A stretch of DNA of 64,000 nt from CAYFWF01 sp964346815 (GCA_964346815.1 CAYFWF010000007.1:62001-126000); one strand, 5' to 3'; positions 16,600-26,257 are shown, numbered from the stretch's first letter. Program-made: numbers and translations. Notes: a model not told the origin generated them from the letters alone.

Positions 16600-17952
16600 C
16601 TACTTGACGAGATAAAACCGCTTCTGCCGGCCGTCCAGATAAGCGGTTCCGTCCTTGGTGAAAACGATATCCTGTTCGAGGGAGAGCCGGAAATCCTGTC
16701 CTCCCCATTCGGGTAGGGGCATGGTCACGCTCAATTCGACGGTAAAACAACTGTTGGGGACGAGCTTCACGTCTCCCCGTCCTGGATTGCAAACCTGTTC
16801 CCAAGGCAGACCGATCAACGGACCCGGCTCGTGAAGGAAATAGCCGAGGGAATGGGAATAAACCCGGGGATTAGGAATCCCTTTTTCTTTTGCTGTTCTG
16901 AGAATATTGGCCAGGAGTTCATTCCCTGTAAGACCCTCTTTGAACTCGCCGCAGAAGATATCCTGGAGCCTGTTGCCTTCGGCCATGATCTTTTTGAATG
17001 ACTCCGGGACGTCTGCTTCTCCGACCCGCAGCACATAAGCCCACTCCTGGTTGTCGGAGTTGTAGTGCATGTATTTCAATCCGACATCGCAATGGATCAA
17101 ATCCCCGGGCCGGATAAGCTTATCGTCTTTGCCGTATTTTTCGATATCTGCTGGCTGGCGGCCGCGGATGGTGAAGAAAGGATAGAAAGCGAGATCCAGA
17201 CCGAAGTCTGCCACCCTCTGCCAATAATGGAAACGGAGGTCATCGACCGTCGTGAAGCCAGGAGTGATGACTTCAGAGGAAAAGGTTTCAGCAATGATGG
17301 CATGAGAGATCGCAACGGCCTGCCCCATAAGATCGATCTCTTCATCCAATAAAGTCTCCCCCCATAGGGTCGCCAGGGGCTCGGCCGACTCGAGACGTGC
17401 TGCGTATTTGGGACCGATCGCTTCGACAAGTCTCTTCTTCAGGACGACGGTCAGTCCTCCGGCTGCCCACTGGACCTCCCCTTCGTTGATGCCAATTTTT
17501 TTCGGATCCCGCTCCCGGACGATCCTTCCTAAACAATTCCACTGAGTCTCCTTTTTCTGGGTATCCCAGGCAGCCGCGTCCCAGACATTCTTGTAAAGTC
17601 CCTGAAAGTCTGAACGCGAGACATTCAGTCTCTCGACACCTTTTTCAAATCCTTGATCGAAAAAAACAAGGATCTGAGTGATCGGGCACCAATTCTCGTA
17701 CGGGATCATCGTTTTGAATATGGGTTCGAGATTGTCTTCGTTGCAAATAATGATCCACATGTCGAAACCTGTTTGCCGCATGAGTCTGGGAAGAAGCTGT
17801 TCGAGGCGTTCCTGGGTGATTCGATAGACAAGGTCAGCCCGATCGCGCATACTCAAGACCGCAGGGAAATCAGGTGATGAAGGAAGGGATGCCAGACATA
17901 TTGGCAAAATCAAGCTGACCATCAAAACCACCAAAACAACTTTTTTCACCAT
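16600..17952 (-). CDS. Exported Xaa-Pro aminopeptidase-like M24 metallopeptidase
   Basis: A 450-residue protein with signal peptide (VVLVVLMVSLILPICLA). The C-terminal pita-bread domain retains all five metal ligands: two aspartates in HCDVGLKYMHYNSDNQ, the histidine in SHSLGYFLHEPGP, and glutamates in FTVELSVT and RLSLEQDIVFT. It therefore should be an active two-metal peptidase or amidohydrolase. The N-terminal creatinase-like domain (GFDMWIIICNEDN) is present. The first aspartate is followed by an unusual YMHYN in place of the usual Y.GY. AGGAG seven bases upstream supports the ATG at 17952. It likely trims peptides in the periplasm, in keeping with the many other exported peptidases in this window. 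Confidence 0.9.
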   Translation of the reverse strand: MVKKVVLVVLMVSLILPICLASLPSSPDFPAVLSMRDRADLVYRITQERLEQLLPRLMRQTGFDMWIIICNEDNLEPIFKTMIPYENWCPITQILVFFDQGFEKGVERLNVSRSDFQGLYKNVWDAAAWDTQKKETQWNCLGRIVRERDPKKIGINEGEVQWAAGGLTVVLKKRLVEAIGPKYAARLESAEPLATLWGETLLDEEIDLMGQAVAISHAIIAETFSSEVITPGFTTVDDLRFHYWQRVADFGLDLAFYPFFTIRGRQPADIEKYGKDDKLIRPGDLIHCDVGLKYMHYNSDNQEWAYVLRVGEADVPESFKKIMAEGNRLQDIFCGEFKEGLTGNELLANILRTAKEKGIPNPRVYSHSLGYFLHEPGPLIGLPWEQVCNPGRGDVKLVPNSCFTVELSVTMPLPEWGGQDFRLSLEQDIVFTKDGTAYLDGRQKRFYLVK

Positions 17953-17999
17953 GCAAAAGCTCCTTTCTGGAAGAGTGTAAATCCTTGAATCTTGGGCTA

Positions 18000-18029
18000 T
18001 TCATATCACCCCATAGTCATGGCTGTCAA
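18000..18029 (-). promoter_or_regulatory. Promoter for the M24 peptidase gene
   Basis: On the minus strand, TTGACA (18024-18029), an 18-base spacer and TATGAA (18000-18005) preceded by an extended -10 TG. The site lies about 50 bases upstream of the ATG at 17952. Confidence 0.55.
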
Positions 18030-18154
18030 CGATTTCACGTGATTTTTATCAGGGATACCCATCAAATTCCTTTCCGACCTGCTTGAGTCCCTTTGGACGG
18101 GAAAGAAAGATGGCAGCCAACAAGAGATTCACCACATTGGCGATGATGAGGCTG

Positions 18155-19693
18155 TCAATCCTTTTTATAAACCGGGTAAATATCCTTTGGAATGTTCGTG
18201 TAAGGGAGGGTGGTCAAATCAGCCGGCCCCCATCCGGGAGCATCCACCTCGAAGATGGCTCCTGCCAGCCCGGTCTCGTGAAAGCCTCTCCGGAAGTGCA
18301 CCCGGGATTTGAGAACCACGATATCCAGACCTTTCACATCGAATCCCAGAGGATCGAAAAATTCGGGGGTTGTCACCTGGGTCAACTGGGGAGTGAGGAT
18401 GACCCGGTTGTTCTCACCGAAGAGGAGCACGATCGTGGTTCCTCTTCTTCCGTACTCGCCCATAAATTCCACTTTTCCCTCGATCCTGACAGGATTTCCT
18501 GCATATTTGTCTGTCCATCCCCCGACATCGATAGTGATCTCATCTCCAACTTCAGCCTTCGCTCGAATTTGGTCGATTGCCTTCTCGTCACGGAGAGTGG
18601 CGATGCAAAAATTCTTCGCTCCCTGAAGGATCAACTCCTCGAGAATATGAGTGGAACCCCCGGTTCGATCACTGTGATCAGCGATGATTACGGGTGTTTG
18701 ACCGGCTTCTGCGGCGGCAACGGCCAGTGCCACCCCCTCCCGGGTCTTGGGAAGCTTTTTTCCTGCAAAGACGTCCCTCATCCTCCAGATATAATCCGAC
18801 ATATCGTCGGCAATTCGATCGGCGAGCTCTTGGTCGTCATCGGCGACCACCATGACTGTTACCCCTACGTCCGGAACATCTGCGTAGGCAAATCCAAAAG
18901 CGACCGAAACATAGACTCCGGGATGCTGGCATTCCCATCTTCTGGCTCGTTCCATGATTTCCATGGCAGGTGGAACACCCGTGCCCTGAAAGACACTTGG
19001 CGTGATCACACCGGGTTTTCTGGTGGCCATTGCGGGCTTGCAATCGCCGCGGATCGTCTGGATCATCACACGGGCCGCACGCTCACCTTGAAGATAAGTA
19101 TCATAGTGAGGATATCTTTTGGTGATAAACACGGCATCCACCGTATCCGAGAGTTCATGATCCTCATTGGCATGAAGGTCGAGCGTCACAACAATCGGGA
19201 TGTCACCCACTGCATTTCGGACTCTTCGGGCGAGTTCGGCTTCAGGCTTCGGGATTCCTGTTACAGCCATTGCTCCGTGCAGCGCGAGGAAAACCCCGTC
19301 AAAAGGGCCGAGCTCTTGGAGGTCTTTCACGATACCGCTGGTGTATTTTTCGAAAGCATCTTGTGTTATCCAGCTTCCCGAAGAGCCGCCTCGAGCTCCC
19401 CTTGGCGAAAGGATGCCTTGAAGATTCACTCCGCCATACTCTTTGCACATCGATTTGAAACCGCCGATGTATCCCCGGTCGGTTTCGATGATATCCCGGG
19501 TGGGCGGGCCGTAGTATTCCCAATCCTCGATGGTGGTCGGTTTCGGGCAGAATGTGCAGGTCTCGTGGGAAAATCTTGCGACCGCAATTTTTATGGGCTC
19601 TTCGCTTTCAGAAATCCCTTGGCATCCGGAAGTGAAAACCAGAAAGAGCAGGAGGATGCCCTTGATGAAAGTTTCACACAATTGATATCTCAT
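18155..19693 (-). CDS. M81-family (MlrC-like) metallopeptidase lipoprotein
   Basis: A 512-residue protein beginning with a lipoprotein-type signal (ILLLFLVFTSGC, modified Cys near residue 24). The rest is full-length MlrC: IAVARFSHETCTFCP, FDGVFLALHGAMAVTG, VVTLDLHANE, then a Rossmann-like C-terminal domain with IIADHSDRTGGSTHI. Histidine- and aspartate-rich motifs (LHGAM, DLHAN, DHSD) are the proposed zinc ligands. The founding member hydrolyses linearised microcystin; most relatives have unknown amide substrates. Lipid anchoring is uncommon for M81 in my knowledge and puts it in the periplasm. Its promoter overlaps the hrpA stop codon. Confidence 0.9.
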   Translation of the reverse strand: MRYQLCETFIKGILLLFLVFTSGCQGISESEEPIKIAVARFSHETCTFCPKPTTIEDWEYYGPPTRDIIETDRGYIGGFKSMCKEYGGVNLQGILSPRGARGGSSGSWITQDAFEKYTSGIVKDLQELGPFDGVFLALHGAMAVTGIPKPEAELARRVRNAVGDIPIVVTLDLHANEDHELSDTVDAVFITKRYPHYDTYLQGERAARVMIQTIRGDCKPAMATRKPGVITPSVFQGTGVPPAMEIMERARRWECQHPGVYVSVAFGFAYADVPDVGVTVMVVADDDQELADRIADDMSDYIWRMRDVFAGKKLPKTREGVALAVAAAEAGQTPVIIADHSDRTGGSTHILEELILQGAKNFCIATLRDEKAIDQIRAKAEVGDEITIDVGGWTDKYAGNPVRIEGKVEFMGEYGRRGTTIVLLFGENNRVILTPQLTQVTTPEFFDPLGFDVKGLDIVVLKSRVHFRRGFHETGLAGAIFEVDAPGWGPADLTTLPYTNIPKDIYPVYKKD

Positions 19694-19748
19694 TTTTTAT
19701 CTCCCGTGACGAAACATCCGGCCATTCTTCCCTTTATTTCTTGCAGAA

Positions 19749-19777
19749 AGAATATCAAGGAATAAAATAGGAGTCAA
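19749..19777 (-). promoter_or_regulatory. Promoter for the M81 lipoprotein gene
   Basis: On the minus strand, TTGACT (19772-19777), 17 bases, TATTCT (19749-19754). The -35 overlaps the hrpA stop codon. The whole element, including most of the spacer, is nearly identical to the promoter of the kinase/TPR gene at 29510-29538. Confidence 0.6.
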
Positions 19778-22700
19778 TCGGAAATCGAGACCTGGAGCTC
19801 TTTCAGTTTGGCCAGAAGCCGTTTGGCCGATATGGGATGGGCGGTCCTGATCTCGGGAGCGAAAAGAGAAATCTTGAACTCCTCCAGCATCCAGCGGAAC
19901 TGCTCTACCGCATCCCTCTGCTCCAGAGAAGAGTCGGCTGTGATATTGTTCCTGAGTGCTCGGAGCGCTTTTGCGAAAGGCGCCACTCGATCAGACTTGG
20001 ACCTGTCCTTTGCGGGATTATACGCGCCTCTCTCTATCCTTAATCTTAAAGCCTCCAGGTAGCGTGGAATGTGCTCGAGCCTCTCCTGGGGATATTTGGT
20101 CAGAAAATCCCTTGGCATCAGAGCGTATAACTCCTGCTTAGCCTCATCGGCGAGGGTTTCAAGCGCATTGCCTCTCTCCTGGCCCTTGGTGATCTTTCTC
20201 AGCATCGTCTGCACCTTGTTGTATCTTAATAGAATGTCCTGTACGACTTCTCCCAGGGAATGGCTCATTGCGAACAATTTTTGGGTTAAGCTCTCTGCAT
20301 AGGCTCGGAATTCTTCTTCTCTGCGGATGTCTTTTTCTAATGCCTTTGCCTGGAGAGCCTCCATCATGGCTTTTTCCACCGCTTCTTTACCGCCGAAATA
20401 CAGAGCCTGGGTCTGGAACTCTTCCGGTAAAACCATGTATTGCTTCAAGAATTCCAGGTCCTTTTCGAACCTGAGGAAAAGGAGGGAACGAACTCCTCTT
20501 CGGTGAGATTCCTGTGCTTGTTCCTTTGATGGAAACAGCTTGATGTTGGTTCCTCCCTCTGCAGGTTCCAGGGCAGGATAGGCTGTCACGAAGGGCCCCA
20601 CAGAAATATGTTCAGGGAGGAATCCAAAATCCCATTGAGTGAGTCCCTTTTTTTCCCATTCCTCCCTAGCCTTTGCCCAACGGTCGGATGAAGGAGATGT
20701 GCCAGATGGCCACCTCTTCTGTTTCAGTGATGCCAGATCCCGGCTGGCTTCCAGTTCCTTGCCTTCAGGCCCTCTCACAGCCACCCGCATCCGCAGATAA
20801 GAAGGGATCTCTGCTTGGGCCCAGGCAGAGACAGGGATATCGACCTGGAAACGGCGACGCACAAAATCGGAGAGAGTCTTGTACAGAGATTTCTCCCGTG
20901 GTTTCATCTCATCGATGATGACATCTACTTTTTCCGATACAGGAATCAGAAGCTTTCTGTAGCGTTTGGGAAGACCTTTAACCAGTGATGCGATCCTCTC
21001 CCTGAAATGTCCGGGTACACCCCATTCCAGAGCCTCCTGGGAAACATCTCCGACCATGGTGAGTGGAACGTTCAGAGTCAATCCGTCATTTATTTCACCT
21101 GGAGCGAAGCGGTAAGTTAGAGGCAGGCGCATGTCACCGACCTCGAGATGATCGGGAAATCCGGACAGCTCCTTTGCATCGGGCGTGTTCCGGAGAAGGT
21201 CGTCTTTGCTCATTTTCAGAAAATCATCGCCTCCCCGATCCTTGATATATTTCCGCAGGCTCCGCTCGTCAGAGATCCCTGGCAGACGTTGAGAATAAAA
21301 CTGAGCCATTCTTTCTTCTCCGGCCAGAAATCCCCGCCGCCTCAATTTTTCCTCGATAGAAGTGAGTCTCCTCGCAAGCTCACTGTTGTGCCGGAGAAAG
21401 GCCGGGGGATCTTTGAGGTTTCCTTCCAAGAGAGCTGATTGGATGAAAATCTGGTGAGCCTCTTCTGGATGGATTCGGCTGTAGGACACACGGCGTCCGG
21501 CAATGATCTCCAGTCCATAGAGGGTCACCCTCTCCAAGGCAATAACTTCTCCTCTGTCTTTGTCCCAGTGGGCACCTGAGTAGGAGCGGCGGCAGAGATC
21601 GCCGCCTATATGTTCGAGCCATTCGGGGTCGATACGGCCTGCAGTACGGGCGAACAACCGCGAGGTTTTCACCATCTCTGCTGCGACGATCCAAGGGCGG
21701 GATTTTCCGAACAGTGTCGAGCCTGGAAAGACCATAACTTCCCGGCCTTTGGCCGCAGAATAGATGTTTTTCTCTTTATTTACAGCGATGTTGGAAAGAT
21801 AGCCGCTGAGGATGGACCGGTGGATCCCGTCATAAAGGGATCTGGAGACTTCTGTACGGGCCTGGCCCTTGAGAGGGATTTTCTGCTCTTGGAGAATGGC
21901 CAGGATTTGATCGTGGACATGCACCCATTCCCGCATTCTGGAAAAGGAGAGGAAGTGCTCATGACAATAACGGCGCTGTTTGCTCCTGGAAGTCGGTTGT
22001 TCCAGGGTATCGTGATATCGGTCCCATATGTTGAGCAGGGTTAGAAAATCAGAGTCAGGGTGCCGGAAAGGCAAATGGGCAGCATCTGCATGGCCGGCTT
22101 TTTCGAGCGGCCGCTCCCGCGGATCACGTATGCTCAAGGCCGCGGCGATGACAGCGATCTCCCGGAGACATCCTTCCTCCGCTGCAGCAAGAAGCATGCG
22201 CGAGATCTTGGGATCGAGCGGCATACGGGCCATGATTCGTCCCTTTTTGGTAAGAATGTAATCCCTGCCATTCCGTTGGATAGCGCCCAGCTCGATGAGG
22301 GTGTCATAGCCATCCTTGATGTGCTTGGATTTTGGACGGTCCACAAAAGGGAAATCTGCCGGGTGTCCCAGTCTCAAGTCAATCATGCGGAGGATGACTT
22401 CGGCCAGGTTGGAGCGTATGATCTCGGGGGGCGTAAATGGCAGGCGGGTCTGGTAGTCTTTTTCTGAATAAAGGCGGATGCAAACTCCGTGCTCTACCCG
22501 GCCACATCGGCCTTTTCTCTGGTCTGCACTGCTCTTGGAGATGGGGCTGATGGGGAGGCTGTTGATACGGGTTCCCGGCTGATACTGTGAGATTCTGGCC
22601 AATCCTGTATCGACGACGTAGCGAATCCCTGGGATGGTGAGAGATGTTTCGGCCACGTTGGTGGCAACCACGATTTTAGCCCCTTTGACATGATACACCC

Positions 22701-23730
22701 TGCCCTGTTGGGTGCCGGGAAGACGGGCATAAAGGGGGAGGATGATCGTTCCCGGGTACTTTTTCCCTTCCAGCTGTTCACAGGTTTCAAGGATATCCTG
22801 TTCTGTAGGCATGAAAACCAGGATGTCGCCGGCCCTTTTTTTCTGCTTGATCTGATGGACGGCCTTGACAGCCAGGTCTACATAGTCCTGGTCACCGGTT
22901 TTTCCGCCAAAGGATTCGACCGGGCGGTATTCCACCTCCACAGGGTACTGCCGGCCGCTCACTTCGACCACCTTGGCGTTGGGGAATGCCTGGACGAACT
23001 TTGCGGTGTCCAGAGTGGCGGAGGTGATGATGAGTTTGAGCTCAGGACGTTTCTCCAGCAGGGTGCGGGAAATACCCAGCAGAAAATCGATGTTCAGGCT
23101 GCGTTCGTGCGCCTCGTCGATGATCAGGGTGTCGTAGGAAGAAAGCCAGGAATCGGACTGAGTCTCGGCCAGGAGCATGCCGTCGGTCAGGATCTTGATG
23201 TATGCATCGGGCGAAGTCCTGTCGCGGAAGCGGATCTTGTAGCCCACTGATCGGCCCAGATTCTCTTTGAGTTCAGAGGCGATCCGGTGTGCGATGGTGA
23301 TGGCGGCGATCCGCCGGGGCTGGGTGCAGGCGATCATACCACAGATGCCTCGGCCTGCCCTGAGACACATCTTGGGAATTTGGGTGCTCTTTCCGCATCC
23401 GGTCTCTCCGGATATGATGACCACCGGATTATCTTGAATAGCCTTAATGATCTCCTGGGACCGTGCGCTGATGGGCAGCTCTGCGGGAAATGAAACCCTG
23501 GGGGCATGTTTGGCGCGGACTTCCCTTTCCTCGACCGAGGCGGCCAGCCTTTTTTCGAGATCTCTGAGCTCAGAGAGGACTGCTCTGTTCTCTATCCTTC
23601 GGCCTCTTTTCTGGAGCCGGATCAGTTTCCGACGCACATAGGATTGATCCCTCAGCATGGCATTAGGCAGATGCGAACGGATGCGTCTTATGAAATCTCT
23701 CGCCGAAGCCTCCGAATTTTGTTTATGCAT
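19774..23730 (-). CDS. hrpA: ATP-dependent RNA helicase HrpA
   Basis: A 1318-residue protein, close to the 1300 residues of E. coli HrpA. The DEAH-box core has ISGETGCGKSTQIPK (Walker A, Lys114), IIDEAHERSLNIDF, ITSATLDT and QRKGRCGRV. The ratchet, OB-fold and the long C-terminal DUF3418 region specific to HrpA follow (for example LPLTYRFAPGEINDGLTLNVP). HrpA is a cytosolic helicase that resolves stalled or colliding ribosomes on mRNA in E. coli and acts in RNA processing. No partner gene is adjacent. The gene is divergent from the M20 hydrolase, with a repeat-bearing intergenic region between them. Confidence 0.96.
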   Translation of the reverse strand: MHKQNSEASARDFIRRIRSHLPNAMLRDQSYVRRKLIRLQKRGRRIENRAVLSELRDLEKRLAASVEEREVRAKHAPRVSFPAELPISARSQEIIKAIQDNPVVIISGETGCGKSTQIPKMCLRAGRGICGMIACTQPRRIAAITIAHRIASELKENLGRSVGYKIRFRDRTSPDAYIKILTDGMLLAETQSDSWLSSYDTLIIDEAHERSLNIDFLLGISRTLLEKRPELKLIITSATLDTAKFVQAFPNAKVVEVSGRQYPVEVEYRPVESFGGKTGDQDYVDLAVKAVHQIKQKKRAGDILVFMPTEQDILETCEQLEGKKYPGTIILPLYARLPGTQQGRVYHVKGAKIVVATNVAETSLTIPGIRYVVDTGLARISQYQPGTRINSLPISPISKSSADQRKGRCGRVEHGVCIRLYSEKDYQTRLPFTPPEIIRSNLAEVILRMIDLRLGHPADFPFVDRPKSKHIKDGYDTLIELGAIQRNGRDYILTKKGRIMARMPLDPKISRMLLAAAEEGCLREIAVIAAALSIRDPRERPLEKAGHADAAHLPFRHPDSDFLTLLNIWDRYHDTLEQPTSRSKQRRYCHEHFLSFSRMREWVHVHDQILAILQEQKIPLKGQARTEVSRSLYDGIHRSILSGYLSNIAVNKEKNIYSAAKGREVMVFPGSTLFGKSRPWIVAAEMVKTSRLFARTAGRIDPEWLEHIGGDLCRRSYSGAHWDKDRGEVIALERVTLYGLEIIAGRRVSYSRIHPEEAHQIFIQSALLEGNLKDPPAFLRHNSELARRLTSIEEKLRRRGFLAGEERMAQFYSQRLPGISDERSLRKYIKDRGGDDFLKMSKDDLLRNTPDAKELSGFPDHLEVGDMRLPLTYRFAPGEINDGLTLNVPLTMVGDVSQEALEWGVPGHFRERIASLVKGLPKRYRKLLIPVSEKVDVIIDEMKPREKSLYKTLSDFVRRRFQVDIPVSAWAQAEIPSYLRMRVAVRGPEGKELEASRDLASLKQKRWPSGTSPSSDRWAKAREEWEKKGLTQWDFGFLPEHISVGPFVTAYPALEPAEGGTNIKLFPSKEQAQESHRRGVRSLLFLRFEKDLEFLKQYMVLPEEFQTQALYFGGKEAVEKAMMEALQAKALEKDIRREEEFRAYAESLTQKLFAMSHSLGEVVQDILLRYNKVQTMLRKITKGQERGNALETLADEAKQELYALMPRDFLTKYPQERLEHIPRYLEALRLRIERGAYNPAKDRSKSDRVAPFAKALRALRNNITADSSLEQRDAVEQFRWMLEEFKISLFAPEIRTAHPISAKRLLAKLKELQVSISD

Positions 23731-23768
23731 TTAAAAGCGGTCCTCTGTTGCGATGAAATCGCCTCTTT

Positions 23769-23796
23769 ATCATAGCCCAATTCGGACTTCAATCAA
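23769..23796 (-). promoter_or_regulatory. Promoter for hrpA
   Basis: On the minus strand, TTGATT (23791-23796), 16 bases, TATGAT (23769-23774), about 40 bases upstream of the start. Confidence 0.45.
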
Positions 23797-23858
23797 AAGG
23801 GAATAACTTCCATCTGGAAGCATCATTATTTCCACGATAAATTCTTTGTAATTTAGAA

Positions 23859-23927
23859 TCATTGCGAGAAAAACGAAGCAATCTCATATAAAGAGATTAC
23901 TTCGTCATTTCATTCCTCGTAATGACA
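23859..23927. repeat. Palindromic GCAATCT-type repeat, copy 1
   Basis: The left arm TCATTGCGAG..ACGAAGCAATCTC (23859-23885) is mirrored by GAGATTACTTCGT..CTCGTAATGACA (23893-23927), so the element can fold into a long imperfect hairpin. Sequences of the type CATTGCGAG..GAAGCAATCT are a widespread dispersed palindrome in many bacterial genomes. Confidence 0.7.
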
Positions 23928-24017
23928 ATTTTCCGCACGGGTAATAATCTATGGACTTACGAACCAACTTAATTGACTGCTTCTTGGCCTTAGAAATAAG
24001 GATGCTTGCCTCCCGTC

Positions 24018-24045
24018 TTGACAAATTGAAACCAAGGAATAGACT
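24018..24045 (+). promoter_or_regulatory. Promoter candidate for the M20 hydrolase gene
   Basis: TTGACA (24018-24023), 16 bases, TAGACT (24040-24045). The predicted leader of about 125 bases would include the degenerate repeat copy at 24056. Confidence 0.4.
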
Positions 24046-24055
24046 GAATAGAGGA

Positions 24056-24084
24056 AGATTGCCACATCGTTTCACTCCTCTCAA
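24056..24084. repeat. GCAATCT-type repeat, copy 2 (half element)
   Basis: AGATTGCCACATCG then TTTCACTCCTCTCAA is a mutated half of the same repeat family (commonly AGATTGCCACGTCGCTTCGCTCCTCGCAA). Confidence 0.5.
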
Positions 24085-24178
24085 GGGCGGCTTCATGGGC
24101 CATTGTACCGCCGATGCAGAGATGTTGGAATGGGATGGGCTGGCTGTGAAGAATAAAGGCAAAGAAACAGGAGGAAGA

Positions 24179-25702
24179 ATGAGGTCAAATATGTTTATCC
24201 GAAGAGCTTGTCTGGTATCGAGTGTACTTTTGTTGTTGTTTGTCATAGGCCCATTCGGCTTGGCTGAGGAGAAGGTCTCGAAAGAGAAAGAACTCGTGCT
24301 GGAATGGCTGAGCCGACCTGAAATCGTCGAGAAATTCGGCAAGATTTCAGATGCCATTTGGTCGTACGCCGAACTGGGGATGCAGGAATATCGATCGTCC
24401 AAACTCCTGGCCGATACCCTCGAAGAGGCTGGTTTTATGGTGGAGAGGGGAGCAGCGGGGATGCCCACATGTTTTGTGGCCAGTTATGGTTCGGGTGAAC
24501 CGGTGATCGGCATCCTGGGCGAATTCGATGCCCTGCCCATGCTTTCTCAAAAGGGTCGAGTCCCTTTTCAAGATCCGATCGTGGAGGGGGCCCCTGGGCA
24601 TGGCTGCGGTCACAATACAATGTGCACTGCTGCTGCCGCCGCCGCTATTGCCGCGAAGCAAGCCATGGACAGATATGGCTTCAGGGGCACCATCAAGGTA
24701 TTTGGGTCCCCGGCCGAAGAGACACTCATCAGCCGTCCTTACATGATCCGAGCCGGCCTTTTCGATGATGTTGATGCTGTCATCGATAATCACAGCAGCA
24801 GCGGATTTGGCACAAGCTATGGCCGGGGAGGTAACGCCATGTACTCTGTTATCTTCACCTTCAGGGGAAAGACGGCCCATGGGGCCTCACCTTGGGGAGG
24901 CCGAAGTGCACTCGACGCCGTGGATATCATGAATGTGACCACCAATTATCTTCGTGAGCATCTGTTCTACACTTACCGCATGCATTACGTCATCCTCGGA
25001 GGAGGGGAAGCCCCTAATGTTGTTCCGGATAAGTCCAGTGTCTGGTACTACATCCGGAACAGCGACGAGAGAGTCGAACAGATGTACGAGAGAGTCCTCA
25101 ATTGTGCTAAAGCCGGTGCCCTTGCTACCGGAACAGAGTTATCCGAGGTCAGAATCCTGTCTGCGGTCCACCAGAGGCATGCCAACAAGGCGGCTGCAGA
25201 GCTGTTCCAAAAAAACATCGAACTTGTGGGGATGCCTGAATGGACTGAGGAAGAGCACGCCTTTGCCAGGGCTCTGCAAAAGGAACTCGACAAAGAGGAG
25301 AAGGGGATGCCGAAAGATATCAGTGAACTCAAAGATAGAGGCGAATTTTTCGTCGGCGGGGGATCATCGGATGTCGGGGATGTTACTCTCATCGCCCCTA
25401 CAGCTACCATAAGATTTCCTGGACAGGTTCCTGGCGCTATCGGGCACCATTGGTCCTCGGTTGCCTGTAATTATGGTTCGACGGCCTGGAAAGGACTGAA
25501 CGCAGGAGCCAAAGCAATGGCGGCATCGGCCGTCGATCTTTTGACCAAGCCGGAGGAACTGAAAAAACTGAAGGATGAATTCGAGGCCTATTCCGCAGAC
25601 CATCCCTACAAACCTCTTCTTCCAGAAGATGCCACGCCGCCTTTGGATCTGAACGAAGAACTTATGGAAAAGTGGCGCCGTCTTCTGGAGAAGAGACCAT
25701 GA
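24179..25702 (+). CDS. Exported M20-family amidohydrolase (AbgB-like)
   Basis: The start at 24179 has GGAGGAAG directly upstream and yields a 507-residue protein with a signal peptide (LVSSVLLLLFVIGPFGLA). Metal-site motifs of M20 peptidases are present: PGHGCGHNTM with the cysteine and histidine ligands, GSPAEET with the glutamate pair, an IDNHSSS histidine and a terminal IGHHWSS histidine. The dimerisation domain begins near FTFRGKTAHGASPWGGRSA. Overall it resembles AbgB, which cleaves p-aminobenzoyl-glutamate, and other M20D amide hydrolases. Export to the periplasm suggests a peptide or N-acyl amino acid substrate. It is transcribed alone. Confidence 0.9.
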   Translation: MRSNMFIRRACLVSSVLLLLFVIGPFGLAEEKVSKEKELVLEWLSRPEIVEKFGKISDAIWSYAELGMQEYRSSKLLADTLEEAGFMVERGAAGMPTCFVASYGSGEPVIGILGEFDALPMLSQKGRVPFQDPIVEGAPGHGCGHNTMCTAAAAAAIAAKQAMDRYGFRGTIKVFGSPAEETLISRPYMIRAGLFDDVDAVIDNHSSSGFGTSYGRGGNAMYSVIFTFRGKTAHGASPWGGRSALDAVDIMNVTTNYLREHLFYTYRMHYVILGGGEAPNVVPDKSSVWYYIRNSDERVEQMYERVLNCAKAGALATGTELSEVRILSAVHQRHANKAAAELFQKNIELVGMPEWTEEEHAFARALQKELDKEEKGMPKDISELKDRGEFFVGGGSSDVGDVTLIAPTATIRFPGQVPGAIGHHWSSVACNYGSTAWKGLNAGAKAMAASAVDLLTKPEELKKLKDEFEAYSADHPYKPLLPEDATPPLDLNEELMEKWRRLLEKRP

Positions 25703-25765
25703 ATCCAACCTCTCGGGGAAATAAAATGAGGGAAGAGACGAGAGCAGATGCTGGTTTCTGAAAGC

Positions 25766-25783
25766 AGAAAGACTGGTCTTTCT
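25766..25783. terminator. Possible bidirectional terminator hairpin
   Basis: AGAAAGAC (25766-25773) and GTCTTTCT (25776-25783) form a perfect stem between the convergent M20 and small lipoprotein genes. The stem is AT-rich with a tiny loop and only a weak T tract, so function is doubtful. Confidence 0.3.
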
Positions 25784-25837
25784 TATCTGACTGAGAATCT
25801 GAGGGCAGATTATCAAGTATGAGTCATAGGGTTGGCG

Positions 25838-26257
25838 CTACTTCATAGTCTCCTGGATTTTTTGCATCGCTCGAGCAACCTCCGGATCCTTGCTGTATCT
25901 GGTTGACTTCATAAAAACGCCGGTCAATTTCTCCCTTTCGAAAGTCTCCACCCTGCTCACTATCTCCCTTATCTCAGGGGGAAGATTTTCAGGGTTTTGG
26001 AGCTCAGGGTATTTCTTCAGTAATTCCACCATTTTCGGTTGAAGAACAGCCAACTCGTCTGCAAACCTGTTGAGCGCGGAGGCCACGGTTTCCCCGTCCT
26101 CAGCTTGATCCATTTCCTCGATCAGGGTCTCCATAACCTTGGCGGTGCTCTCCATCGTCTTTATTAGATCCTCATACTGTCCACCGCCGCTGCAGGCCAA
26201 CATCGCTGCCAGGATAATACCGATTACTGTGAGAATCATCCATTCTCTTTGTTTCAA
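25838..26257 (-). CDS. Small helical lipoprotein, unknown
   Basis: A 139-residue protein starting at a TTG at 26257. AAGGAGG five bases upstream makes that start secure despite the rare codon. The signal ends in a good lipobox (AAMLAC, Cys22) followed by SGGG. The mature part is almost entirely amphipathic helix with heptad-like spacing (LIKTMESTAKVMETLIEEMD, FADELAVLQPKMVELLKKY). I know no family name. It is about 105 bases downstream of the kinase/TPR gene on the same strand, so it may be its co-transcribed partner, but there is room for its own promoter. Confidence 0.75.
   Translation of the reverse strand: MKQREWMILTVIGIILAAMLACSGGGQYEDLIKTMESTAKVMETLIEEMDQAEDGETVASALNRFADELAVLQPKMVELLKKYPELQNPENLPPEIREIVSRVETFEREKLTGVFMKSTRYSKDPEVARAMQKIQETMK

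Larger units (their letters stand above)
23731..24178. other. Divergent intergenic region with repeats
   Basis: About 450 bases between hrpA and the M20 gene. It holds the hrpA promoter (23769-23796), a palindromic GCAATCT-type repeat (23859-23927), a second degenerate half copy (24056-24084) and a promoter candidate for the M20 gene (24018-24045). I see no gene; a frame open from 23951 is just the upstream extension of the M20 reading frame. Confidence 0.6.

Noticed and set aside
18083..19765. A 560-codon open frame on the plus strand
   Set aside because: It mirrors the M81 gene on the opposite strand, has no ribosome site and its translation has no recognisable motif.
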